DNA of 64,000 nucleotides from Streptomyces sp. HUAS MG91 (GTDB lineage Bacteria > Actinomycetota > Actinomycetes > Streptomycetales > Streptomycetaceae): assembly GCF_040529335.1 (NCBI RefSeq), contig NZ_CP159534.1, forward strand, positions 2,542,001 through 2,606,000, in the 5' to 3' direction. Of this stretch, positions 27,138 through 35,315 are shown in pieces. The notes under the pieces are model-generated. The model saw only the letters and a program-made list of their open reading frames with translations, had not been told where the DNA came from and did no database searches. Positions within the stretch are counted from its first letter, which is position 1; the number at the start of each line of letters is the position of its first letter. A program made the translations under genes and the position numbers.

Positions 27138-27857
27138 TCAGGCGTCGAACCGCGGCTCGCCGCGCAGGAGTTGCGAGACGTCGGACCCGGTGGGCAGCTC
27201 CTGCGGGGCGGCGCCCCGGCGGAAGAGGCGGGCGGCGCGCTCGCCGAGCACGGTGGCCCGCTCGCCCTCCACCCGCAGCCAGGAGCCCTCGCGCAGCCCG
27301 AGCACGGGCACGTCGTTCTCCTCCAGGAACTCGGTCAGCCGCTCCTCGCGGGTCTCGCCCTTGTGCGTGGAGGACGGGTCCGGGTCGAGGTAGTGCGGGT
27401 TGATCTGGAAGGGGACCAGGCCCAGCGTCTCGAAGGACGGCGGCTGCACGATCGGCATGTCGTTGGTCGTACGGAGGGTGGGCGCGGCCATGTTGGTGCC
27501 CGCGCTGGCGCCCATGTAGGGCAGGCCGTCGCCGACCGCCTTGATCAGGGCGTCCCGCAGGCCCGTCCGGTACAGCGCGCTCAGCAGCCGGAAGGAGTTG
27601 CCGCCACCGATGAACACCGCGTCCGCCGAGGCCAGTTGAGCCAGTGGATCGCCGCCCTCGTGGACGCCGCGCACCTCGATGCCCGCGCCCTCCAGCGCGC
27701 CGCGCACCTTCGCCGTGTAGGCGTCGTGGTCGGCGAGCGCGTACGGCACGAACGCGAGGCGGGCCTTCGCGGGCAGGAAGCCGGTGACGGCGTCCAGGGC
27801 GTGGGCGAGGTAACCCTGGCCGTACTGGGTGGAGTTGGAGAGCAGCAGCAGGTTCAC
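27138..27857 (-). CDS. pepE: Dipeptidase E (S51 family)
   Basis: A 239-residue alpha-aspartyl dipeptidase. Nucleophile Ser118 lies in GASAGTN, His155 in NPHYLD, and the oxyanion-region motif FIGGGNSFRLL at 82-92. It hydrolyses Asp-X dipeptides in the cytosol without metal. It lies 37 bases downstream of the IclR gene on the same strand, so it may be co-transcribed with it and serve the neighbouring DUF1177/permease/M20 catabolic genes. Confidence 0.88.
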   Translation of the reverse strand: MNLLLLSNSTQYGQGYLAHALDAVTGFLPAKARLAFVPYALADHDAYTAKVRGALEGAGIEVRGVHEGGDPLAQLASADAVFIGGGNSFRLLSALYRTGLRDALIKAVGDGLPYMGASAGTNMAAPTLRTTNDMPIVQPPSFETLGLVPFQINPHYLDPDPSSTHKGETREERLTEFLEENDVPVLGLREGSWLRVEGERATVLGERAARLFRRGAAPQELPTGSDVSQLLRGEPRFDA

Positions 27858-27894
27858 GAGCGGGTAGCTCCTATCAACGGTCTTACGGGGATGT

Positions 27895-28710
27895 TCAGTT
27901 GGCGCGGGTGCGGCGCCGGTTCTGCGGCGGATGGGTCAGGCGCTGCTCCAGGAGGCGGGCGGCCCTGCGCAGCGCGTCGAGCCGGTCGTCCGGCCCGTCG
28001 GGGAAGCGCTCCTTGGCGGCGCCGAGGCTGAGGCTCCCGTAAGGCTCGCGCCCGAGGAACACCGGCACGGCGACCGTGCCGATCCCGGCGTCGTACTCGC
28101 CGACCGTCCAGGCGTACCCCTGGGCGCGGACGGCACGGAACTCCCGCTCCAGCTCGTCGGGGTCGGTGACCGTGCGCTCGGTGAAGCGGGCCATCGGGCG
28201 GCCCCGGAAGAGCCGGTGGCGCTGGTCGTCGGGCAGGAACGCGTAGTACGACTTGGCCGTGGCGCCCGCGTGCGCCGGGTACAGCTCGCCGACCAGCGGG
28301 TAGTAGCGCAGCGGCCCGGACTCCCCCTCCACGGCCGCGACGCAGCGCATGTGGAAGTTGTCGGGGAGGCAGAACAGGACCGTGTCACCGGTCGCCGCGC
28401 GCAGCTCCTCCAGGACCGGCGCGGCCAGCAGCTCCAGCGATCCGGAGCGCTCCCAGAGCCGGCCGAGCCGCAGCACGGCGGGGCCGATCCGGTAGCGCCG
28501 GGTCGCCGGGTCGGAGACCAGGAAGCCGCGTCCGGCCAGCGTGGAGAGCAGCCGCTGGGCGACCGAGGTGTCCCAGCCGAACTCGCCGGCGACCTCGGTG
28601 ACGCCCCAGTCCGGGCGGGTCCGCTCGAACGCGAGCAGGACGAGGAGTGCCCGGTCGACGGTCTGGAGGGCGCCGGCCGGAGTCTTCCGGTCCAGCGGGA
28701 TCTCGGTCAC
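27895..28710 (-). CDS. IclR-family regulator
   Basis: A 271-residue IclR protein from a GTG at 28710. The winged helix is at about 15-75 (LQTVDRALLVLLAFERTRPDWGVTEVAGEFGWDTSVAQRLLSTLAGRGFL), followed by a GAF-like effector domain (TGDTVLFCLPDNFHMRCVAAVEG ... AHAGATAKSYYAFL). It is divergent from the DUF1177 operon across a 130-base gap with two palindromes, so it very likely controls that operon in response to its substrate. Confidence 0.88.
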   Translation of the reverse strand: MTEIPLDRKTPAGALQTVDRALLVLLAFERTRPDWGVTEVAGEFGWDTSVAQRLLSTLAGRGFLVSDPATRRYRIGPAVLRLGRLWERSGSLELLAAPVLEELRAATGDTVLFCLPDNFHMRCVAAVEGESGPLRYYPLVGELYPAHAGATAKSYYAFLPDDQRHRLFRGRPMARFTERTVTDPDELEREFRAVRAQGYAWTVGEYDAGIGTVAVPVFLGREPYGSLSLGAAKERFPDGPDDRLDALRRAARLLEQRLTHPPQNRRRTRAN

Positions 28711-28731
28711 CGCATCTCACCATCCAGACCC

Positions 28732-28765
28732 TTATTGCAAATAACGGGAAACAGTTGCCGACAAC
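28732..28765. promoter_or_regulatory. Palindromes in the IclR/DUF1177 divergent promoter
   Basis: TTATTGCAAATAA (28732-28744, arms TTATT/AATAA) and GTTGCCGACAAC (28754-28765, arms GTTG/CAAC) lie next to each other. The first is AT-rich, rare in this GC context, and is a good candidate for the IclR operator. Confidence 0.55.
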
Positions 28766-28840
28766 GCTATCCGATCCCGAACCTGCTGTCAGCACCGGTG
28801 GAACTCGCGACCGGGCGCCGAGCAGTGAGAGGGACCCCGC

Positions 28841-29794
28841 ATGCTGAAGTACGTCCTGGATGTCGTCGACCTGCTGGACGACCCCGACGCCGACGGCAAG
28901 CGCGCCGTCGCCTACCTCGACTCCGTCGCGGGCCCCGAGGGCTCCGGCGCCGAGATCACCACGGTGGAGGGCGAGCGCGGCTCGACCGACTTCGTCCTCG
29001 TCCGCATCCCGGGCGCCAAGGGCCGCAGCCGCGGCGGCAGCGCCCGCACCCTCGGCGTCGTCGGCCGCCTCGGCGGGGTCGGCGCCCGGCCCGAGATGAC
29101 CGGCCTGGTCTCCGACGCGGACGGCGCCGCCGCCGCGCTCGCGACCGCCGCCAAGCTCCTCGACATGCGCCGCCGCGGCGACGTGCTCGACGGTGACGTC
29201 GTCGTCGCCACCCATGTCTGCCCGGACGCGCCGACCGCGCCGCACGACCCGGTGCCGTTCATGGACTCGCCGGTCGACATCGCGACGATGAACCGGCACG
29301 AGGTGACCGCCGACATGGAGGCCGTGCTCTCCATCGACACCACCAAGGGCAACCGCATCATCAACCACAAGGGCCTCGCCCTGTCCCCCACCGTCAAGGA
29401 GGGGTGGGTGCTGCGGGTCAGCGAGCAGCTGGGCGAGCTGCTCGCCGTCGTCACCGGTGAGCCGTTGGTCACGTACCCCGTGACCACGCAGGACATCACG
29501 CCGTACGGTAACGGTGCACACCACATCAATTCGATCCTCCAGCCGGCCACGGCGACCGCAGCCCCGGTCGTCGGCCTCGCGGTCACCTCGGCCGCGGCGG
29601 TGCCCGGCTGCCAGACCGGCGCCAGCCACGAGAGCGACATCGCGGCCGCCGCCCGGTTCGCCGTCGAGACCGCGAAGGCCTTCGGCGGCGGGCGCGTCGA
29701 CTTCCACGACGCCGCGGAGTTCGACGCCCTCGTGAGCCGCTACGGCTCGCTCACCCACCTCCAGACCCTCGGCAACGCACCTACGGAGTCGTGA
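28841..29794 (+). CDS. DUF1177 family protein
   Basis: A 317-residue protein of the DUF1177 family by overall pattern: a DPDADGKRAVAYL opening, RTLGVVGRLGGVGARPEMTGLVSDADGA, VVVATHVCPDAP and FMDSPVDIATMN, with many conserved Asp/His residues and a second half ITPYGNGAHHINSILQ. The function is not known. First gene of a tight three-gene set with an NCS1 permease (4-base gap) and an M20 amidohydrolase (4-base overlap), so it probably acts on the imported compound or its product. GAGAGGGA precedes the ATG. Confidence 0.75.
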   Translation: MLKYVLDVVDLLDDPDADGKRAVAYLDSVAGPEGSGAEITTVEGERGSTDFVLVRIPGAKGRSRGGSARTLGVVGRLGGVGARPEMTGLVSDADGAAAALATAAKLLDMRRRGDVLDGDVVVATHVCPDAPTAPHDPVPFMDSPVDIATMNRHEVTADMEAVLSIDTTKGNRIINHKGLALSPTVKEGWVLRVSEQLGELLAVVTGEPLVTYPVTTQDITPYGNGAHHINSILQPATATAAPVVGLAVTSAAAVPGCQTGASHESDIAAAARFAVETAKAFGGGRVDFHDAAEFDALVSRYGSLTHLQTLGNAPTES

Positions 29795-29798
29795 CGCC

Positions 29799-31163
29799 AT
29801 GGCCACCACGAAGAAGAACGTGGGCAGCGACGACTACGCGCTGTCCAGAGTCCCCCGGGACAAGCGGCTCGGCTTCTGGACGATGCTGCTCCAGTGGCTC
29901 GCCCAGTCCGGCTCCATCTCGCAGTTCACGCTGGGCGCCACCATCGGCGTCGGCATGACCTTCGGCGACGCCTTCCTCGCCTTCACCCTCGGCGCGGTCA
30001 TCCTCGAAGTCGTCATCTTCGCGATCGGCTTCGCGGGGATGCGCGAAGGGCTCTCGACGCCGCTGCTCACCCGCTGGGTCGGCTTCGGCCGCAACGGCTC
30101 GGCGCTCGTCAGCTTCGTCATCGCGGTCAGCCTGGTCGGCTGGTTCGGCGTGCAGAACACGATCTTCGGCAACAGCGTCTCGTCGCTGATCGGCGGCCCC
30201 TCGTGGCTGTGGTGCGTCGTGGCGGGCCTCGCCATCACGGTCCTGGTGATCTTCGGCTTCCGCTACATGGCGATCTTCGCCAAGATCGTCACGCCGCTCT
30301 TCTTCGCGATGGTGGCCTGGTCCGTGATCGACGCGCTCAGCGAGCACTCGCTCGGCGACCTGATCAGCTCCCCGCCGCCCGGCCAGGCGATCCCGCTGTC
30401 CGTCGCCGCGACCGCCATCGCGGGCGGCTACATGACGGGCGCGATCGTCGCCCCGGAGATGACCCGCTACAACAAGAAGGGCAGCCACGTCTTCCTGCAG
30501 ACGGCGTCCTCGATGATCCTCTCCGAGTACATCGTGGGCCTGACCGGCGTGCTCCTCGGCCACATGGTCAAGAGCAACGAGGTCTCGCAGATCGTGCTCT
30601 CCACGTCCGGCGTCTTCGGTGTCCTCGTCGTCCTGATGTCGACCGCGAAGATCAACGACTGGAACCTGTACGGCTCCTCGCTCGGCGTCGTCAACTTCTT
30701 CCAGGTCGTCTTCAAGAAGCGCCTGCACCGCGGCGCCGTCACCATCGCCCTCGGCATCGCCGGCACGGCCCTGTCGGCGGTCGGCATCATGACCCACTTC
30801 ACCGACTTCCTCACCGTCCTCGGCGTGGCCATCCCGCCCATCGGCGGCATCATCGTCGCCGAGTACTGGGTGGTGCGCCGGATGCGCGGGCCGCTCGACG
30901 CGACGCGCGAGGCGGGCACCCTGCCGACGACCTCCCCGACCTGGGTCCCCATGTCCCTCGTGATCTGGGCCGCCGCGTTCTGCGTCGGCAAGTTCTACGA
31001 CGGCGGCATCCCGGCCCTGAACTCCCTGGCCACCGCGTTCGTCCTGTACACCGTGCTCGGGCTGCTCGGCTGGGTCAGGACGTACGGCGCCACCACCCTG
31101 GCCGACGACGAGGACGACGCCCGTCCCGCCGCCGCCGAGCACACCCCCGTAGGAGCGGCATGA
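29799..31163 (+). CDS. NCS1-family permease (CodB-like)
   Basis: A 454-residue transporter with about 12 helices. Features of the cytosine permease branch include LQWLAQSGSISQFTLGATIGVGMTF in helix 1, VSLVGWFGVQNTIFG in helix 3, and AGGYMTGAIVAPEMTRYNKKG in helix 6. Known members import nucleobases, hydantoins, allantoin or related ring compounds with sodium or protons. The paired M20 hydrolase suits hydantoin/carbamoyl or N-acyl amino acid degradation; the true substrate is open. Confidence 0.85.
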   Translation: MATTKKNVGSDDYALSRVPRDKRLGFWTMLLQWLAQSGSISQFTLGATIGVGMTFGDAFLAFTLGAVILEVVIFAIGFAGMREGLSTPLLTRWVGFGRNGSALVSFVIAVSLVGWFGVQNTIFGNSVSSLIGGPSWLWCVVAGLAITVLVIFGFRYMAIFAKIVTPLFFAMVAWSVIDALSEHSLGDLISSPPPGQAIPLSVAATAIAGGYMTGAIVAPEMTRYNKKGSHVFLQTASSMILSEYIVGLTGVLLGHMVKSNEVSQIVLSTSGVFGVLVVLMSTAKINDWNLYGSSLGVVNFFQVVFKKRLHRGAVTIALGIAGTALSAVGIMTHFTDFLTVLGVAIPPIGGIIVAEYWVVRRMRGPLDATREAGTLPTTSPTWVPMSLVIWAAAFCVGKFYDGGIPALNSLATAFVLYTVLGLLGWVRTYGATTLADDEDDARPAAAEHTPVGAA

Positions 31164-32470
31164 CCACCCTCGCCTCCAAGGACGCCGAACGCGAAGTCGT
31201 CGAGATCTGCGCCGAGCTGATCCGCTTCGACACCTCCAACCCGACGAGCGACGAGCGGGCCTGCGCCCGCTGGGTCGAGGCCACGCTCGCCGAGGTCGGC
31301 ATCACGTCCGAGTTCGTCGAGAGCGCGCCGGGCCGGGCCAGCGTCATCGCCCGGATCGAGGGCGCCGACCGCTCCCGCGGCGCCCTGCTGGTCCACGGGC
31401 ACCTCGACGTCGTCCCGGCCGACGCGGCCGAGTGGCAGGTGCCGCCGTTCTCCGGCGAGATCCGCGACGGCTATCTGTGGGGCCGCGGCGCCATCGACAT
31501 GAAGGACACGGTGGCGGTCATGCTGGCCACCGCCCGGCACTTCGCCCGTACGGGCACCAAGCCGGCCCGCGATCTGGTCCTCGCGTTCCTCGCCGACGAG
31601 GAGGCGGGCGGCAGGTTCGGCGCGCACTGGCTCGTCGAGCACCGCCCGGACCTCTTCGAGGGCGTCACGGAGGCGATCGGCGAGGGCGGCGGATTCAGTT
31701 ACGCGCTCGACGACACCCGGCGCCTCTACCCGATCGAGAACGCCCAGCGCGGCATGGCGTGGATGGAGCTGACCGCGAACGGGCGGGCCGGGCACGGCTC
31801 CTCCCCCAACGACGAGAACGCGGTGACCGACCTCGCCGAGTCCCTCACCCGCATCGGCCGCCACACCTTCCCCGTCCGTCTCATCGAGCCGGTGCGCGCC
31901 CTGCTCCAGAAGGCCGCCGACCTCCAGAACGTGGACATCGACTTCGAGGCGGAGGACCTGGACGCCGAGCTGGCCAAGCTGGGCCACGTCGCCGACTTCA
32001 TGCAGGTGGTGCTCCGCAACTCCGCGAACCCCACCATGTTCACGGCCGGTTACCAGACCAACGTCATCCCCGGGAAGGCCACGGCCCGGGTCGACGGCCG
32101 CTTCCTGCCCGGCCACGAGCAGGAGCTGATCGACGCCGTCGACGAACTGCTGCTGCCGTCCGTCTCCCGCGAGTGGGTCAACCACGACATCGCGATGGAG
32201 ACCACGTTCGACGGCCCGCTCGTGGACGCCATGTGCGACGCCGTGCGCGCCGAGGACCCGGACGGCCACCCGGTGCCGTACTGCAATCCGGGCGGCACCG
32301 ACGCCAAGGCCTTCACCAAGCTGGGCATCCGCTGCTTCGGCTTCAAGGGGCTGAAGCTGCCCGCCGACCTGGACTACGGGCGCCTCTTCCACGGCGTCGA
32401 CGAGCGCGTCCCGCTGGAGGGCCTGCGCTTCGGGGTCCGGGTGATGACCCGGCTGTGGCAGGGCTGCTGA
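31160..32470 (+). CDS. M20-family metallopeptidase / deacylase
   Basis: A 436-residue dinuclear zinc hydrolase. His79 and Asp83 in LLVHGHLDVVP, bridging Asp114 (GAIDMKD), the catalytic pair Glu-Glu in FLADEEAGG, and a late His (RLFHGVDE) give a full set. The lid domain includes GRAGHGSSPND. It cleaves an amide such as N-acyl or N-carbamoyl amino acid or a dipeptide. ATG 31160 overlaps the permease stop (ATGA) and AGGAG is eight bases ahead. Confidence 0.88.
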   Translation: MTTLASKDAEREVVEICAELIRFDTSNPTSDERACARWVEATLAEVGITSEFVESAPGRASVIARIEGADRSRGALLVHGHLDVVPADAAEWQVPPFSGEIRDGYLWGRGAIDMKDTVAVMLATARHFARTGTKPARDLVLAFLADEEAGGRFGAHWLVEHRPDLFEGVTEAIGEGGGFSYALDDTRRLYPIENAQRGMAWMELTANGRAGHGSSPNDENAVTDLAESLTRIGRHTFPVRLIEPVRALLQKAADLQNVDIDFEAEDLDAELAKLGHVADFMQVVLRNSANPTMFTAGYQTNVIPGKATARVDGRFLPGHEQELIDAVDELLLPSVSREWVNHDIAMETTFDGPLVDAMCDAVRAEDPDGHPVPYCNPGGTDAKAFTKLGIRCFGFKGLKLPADLDYGRLFHGVDERVPLEGLRFGVRVMTRLWQGC

Positions 32471-32504
32471 CCGGGCGCCCGGCGGCGTACGGCAGCATGT
32501 GGGC

Positions 32505-33164
32505 ATGACCACTTCAGGGAGCACCCCGGGCCCGGACGTCCTCGCCGCCTTCGAGAAGGCCAAGGGCTTCATGCCGCTGGGCGAAGGGCTCGCGCTGTAC
32601 GCCGCCGCCGTCGAGGCGGCGGCGCTCGGGCTGCCGCTCCTGGAGGTCGGCACGTACTGCGGGCGCTCCACGATCCTGCTCGCCGACGCGGCCCGCGCGG
32701 CCGGGGTGACGGCCCTCACGGTCGACCACCACCGCGGCAGCGAGGAGCAGCAGCCCGGCTGGGACTTCCACGACCCCGAGACCGTGGACCCGGTCGTCGG
32801 CCGGATGGACACGCTGCCCACCTTCCGGCGGACGCTGCACGCGGCGGGCCTGGAAGACCACGTGGTCGCGCTCGTCGGCCGGTCGCCGCAGGTCGCGAGG
32901 GTCTGGGGCGGGCCCCTCGGTCTGGTCTTCATCGACGGCGGCCACACCGACGAGCACGCCACCGCCGACTACGAGGGCTGGGCGCCGCACGTCGCGGACG
33001 GCGGGCTGCTCCTCATCCACGACGTCTTCCCCGTCAAGCACGACGAGTGGACCGGCCAGGCCCCGTACCGCGTGTACCTGCGGGCACTTGAGTCCGGGGC
33101 GTTCACCGAGGTCTCGGTACACGACTCCCTGCGCGTCCTGCGACGAACGGGCGCGGGGATCTGA
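32505..33164 (+). CDS. Class I SAM-dependent methyltransferase
   Basis: A 219-residue Rossmann methyltransferase. Motif I is LLEVGTYCGRSTILLADAA (about 45-63); the acidic motif is LTVDHHRG; motif IV is GLVFIDGGHTDEHATADYEGW, as in the Methyltransf_24 group. No substrate domain is evident. GTG 32499 is an alternative start. It stands upstream of the amidase gene with a 21-base gap and could be co-transcribed. Confidence 0.75.
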   Translation: MTTSGSTPGPDVLAAFEKAKGFMPLGEGLALYAAAVEAAALGLPLLEVGTYCGRSTILLADAARAAGVTALTVDHHRGSEEQQPGWDFHDPETVDPVVGRMDTLPTFRRTLHAAGLEDHVVALVGRSPQVARVWGGPLGLVFIDGGHTDEHATADYEGWAPHVADGGLLLIHDVFPVKHDEWTGQAPYRVYLRALESGAFTEVSVHDSLRVLRRTGAGI

Positions 33165-33185
33165 CGGCGCGGTTATCGTCGAGAC

Positions 33186-34214
33186 GTGTCATACGTGGGC
33201 CCGGACGGGGACGACTTCGAAGACTTCTACCGTGACGACGAACCGCAGCGGGGACGCGGCGGCCGCCGGTTCGGCGGGCGGCCCGTGCTGATCACGTTCG
33301 CCGCGCTGGTGCCGACCGCGCTCGCGGCCTGGGTGCTGTGGCAGGTCGTGCACGGGCCGAGCGAGAACGAGCCGCCGAAGGTACTGCCCGCCGCGGGCCA
33401 GCCGGCGTCGACCTCGGCACCGCCGGTCTCCGCGTCCTCGAAGGCCGCGACGCCCTCCTCCGCGGCCCCTACGACGTCCTCGCCCGCGCCCTCGAAGACC
33501 GCGCCGAAGAAGTCGTCCACCCCGGCGGCCGGCGGTTCGGGCCCGCTGCGCGGCAAGGTCGTCGTCATCGACCCGGGTCACAATCCGGGGAACTTCCAGC
33601 ATCCGGCCGATATCAACCGGAGTGTGAACGTCGGCAACGGCAGCAAGGAGTGCGACACCACCGGAACCTCCACCAATGGGGGTTACACGGAGGCCCAGTT
33701 CACCCTGGACGTCTCCCGCCGCCTGCGCGCGATCCTCGAACAGCAGGGCGCCACGGTGCAATTGACGCAGAACGGCGACCGGCCCTGGGGCCCGTGCGTC
33801 ACCGAGCGGGCCGCGATCGGGAACAAGGCGCACGCCGACGCCGTCGTCTCCGTCCACGCCGACGGCTCCGCCTCGGGCAACCGCGGCTTCCATGTGATCC
33901 TTCCCGCATCCGTGCACGCCGGCGCCGCGGACACCCGCGCCATCGTCGGGCCGTCGCGCTCTCTCGGAGAGCGCGTCGCGGGCAACTTCCTCAAGTTCAC
34001 GGGCGAGCCCCCGTCGAACTACATCGGCAAGGGAACCGCCCTGGACACCCGCTCCGACCTGGGCGGACTCAACCTGTCGACGGTTCCGAAGGTCTTCATC
34101 GAGTGCGGCAACATGCGGGACGCGCAGGACGCCCGCCGGCTCACGTCGGGAGAGTGGCGGCAGAAGGCGGCACAGGGCATCTCTGAGGGAATCGTGAGTT
34201 TCCTGGGCGGGTAG
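33186..34214 (+). CDS. N-acetylmuramoyl-L-alanine amidase, membrane anchored
   Basis: A 342-residue Amidase_3 protein. The cytosolic N-terminus is acidic, one membrane helix spans about 33-53, and a Ser/Pro/Ala/Lys linker (about 60-118) spans the wall. The catalytic domain has zinc ligands His in VVVIDPGHNPG, Glu in NGGYTEAQFTLD and His in AVVSVHADGSA, plus the catalytic Glu in VFIECGNM. It cuts the amide between MurNAc and the stem peptide during growth, division or spore development. GTG start. Confidence 0.88.
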   Translation: MSYVGPDGDDFEDFYRDDEPQRGRGGRRFGGRPVLITFAALVPTALAAWVLWQVVHGPSENEPPKVLPAAGQPASTSAPPVSASSKAATPSSAAPTTSSPAPSKTAPKKSSTPAAGGSGPLRGKVVVIDPGHNPGNFQHPADINRSVNVGNGSKECDTTGTSTNGGYTEAQFTLDVSRRLRAILEQQGATVQLTQNGDRPWGPCVTERAAIGNKAHADAVVSVHADGSASGNRGFHVILPASVHAGAADTRAIVGPSRSLGERVAGNFLKFTGEPPSNYIGKGTALDTRSDLGGLNLSTVPKVFIECGNMRDAQDARRLTSGEWRQKAAQGISEGIVSFLGG

Positions 34215-34346
34215 CTGTCACCCTGTGGATCTCGGCAGACACCCGCAGGACTCGGACGATAGTGTCGTCCGTACTATGTGGGGCCATCCCCGCGCTCTGC
34301 GCCGCCTCCACCGAAGACCCAGACGACTGACGAAGGACCTCCTGAA

Positions 34347-35210
34347 GTGAATATCCGCTCCCTCACTCGAGGCGACGGCGTGGTGATCGGAGCAGCGGTA
34401 GTGCTGTTCATCGCCTCGTTCCTCGATGCGTTCGACAGCCCCGGCGGCGACATCCCGAATGCCTGGGACAGCCTCGGCCTCGTCATGGGGATGTATGTCT
34501 CCGGCATCATCGGCGCGGTGCTGATCGTCGTCGCACGTGGTCTTCCGCAGCCGCGCAAGGTGGCCGGACTCGACCTCGGCCAGTTCGGCGTGGCCCTGAC
34601 GATCTTCTCCGCGTGGACCGCGCTCTGGACGATCTTCGACCCGCTGGGGTTCTTCGACAGTGACCTCACCAAGGTCAGCGCCGGCGTCGGCCTGATCCTG
34701 GGTCTGGTCGCCGCCCTGGTCATGGCCGCCGCCGCGGTCGCCACCCCCCTCGTCCCGGCCCTTCAGGCCGCGCTCCTCGGCGCCCCCCGCCCCCAGCAGC
34801 CGCAGCCCTACGGCGGTCAGCCGCAGGGTGGCTACGGCTACCCGGGCGCCCAGCAGCCGGGCCAGCCGTACGGCGCGCAGCCGGGGCAGCCGGGTCCGGG
34901 GCAGCCCGGTCAGCCCGGCCCCGGCCAGCCCTACGGCCAGCAGCAGCACGGCCAGCCGCAGCAGGCCGCCGCTCCGGCGCCGCAGCCCGCCGCCCCGCAG
35001 GGTGGCGCCTCCGACTTCTCGCCGTTCTGGTTCGCCGTCCCGGTGCCGCGTCCGCTGTACGCGGAGGACGGCAACCCGACGCCGATCGCCGAACTGGCCC
35101 CGGGTACCTGGTACTTGGCCGTCGAGCAGCGCGGTCCGGGCCTCGTCGCCCAGACGCAGGACGGCCGTCGCGGCGTCCTCCAGGACACCAGCGGCATCCA
35201 GCGCGGCTGA
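34347..35210 (+). CDS. DUF5336-like four-helix membrane protein with PGQ-rich tail
   Basis: A 287-residue protein from a GTG start. Four membrane helices lie at about 11-31, 44-66, 78-100 and 108-135. Then comes a Pro/Gly/Gln repeat region (about 150-220, units such as PGQPYGAQPGQ) and a C-terminal folded segment (about 225-285, FWFAVPVPRPLY ... LAPGTWYLAVEQRG). The four-helix part resembles DUF5336 proteins of actinobacteria. Function unknown; the PGQ tail suggests a protein-interaction platform at the membrane. Confidence 0.65.
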   Translation: MNIRSLTRGDGVVIGAAVVLFIASFLDAFDSPGGDIPNAWDSLGLVMGMYVSGIIGAVLIVVARGLPQPRKVAGLDLGQFGVALTIFSAWTALWTIFDPLGFFDSDLTKVSAGVGLILGLVAALVMAAAAVATPLVPALQAALLGAPRPQQPQPYGGQPQGGYGYPGAQQPGQPYGAQPGQPGPGQPGQPGPGQPYGQQQHGQPQQAAAPAPQPAAPQGGASDFSPFWFAVPVPRPLYAEDGNPTPIAELAPGTWYLAVEQRGPGLVAQTQDGRRGVLQDTSGIQRG

Positions 35211-35230
35211 CCCGCACGGCGCCTCGCGTC

Positions 35231-35263
35231 AGGCCCCTCGCCCACCTTCCGGGCGAGGGGCCT
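35231..35263. terminator. Intrinsic terminator hairpin
   Basis: AGGCCCCTCGCCC and GGGCGAGGGGCCT form a 13-base perfect stem around a seven-base loop and are followed by TTTCGCG. It ends the preceding membrane protein gene. Confidence 0.85.
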
Positions 35264-35286
35264 TTCGCGTACAGTCACCCAGGAAT

Positions 35287-35299
35287 TGACGCACCGTCA
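35287..35299. promoter_or_regulatory. TGACG-N3-CGTCA palindrome
   Basis: TGACGCACCGTCA, followed by GATAGG. It lies 16 bases before the oxidoreductase ATG and belongs to the same family as 4729, 14764 and 20630. Confidence 0.6.
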
Positions 35300-35315
35300 G
35301 ATAGGGGCTGACCGT

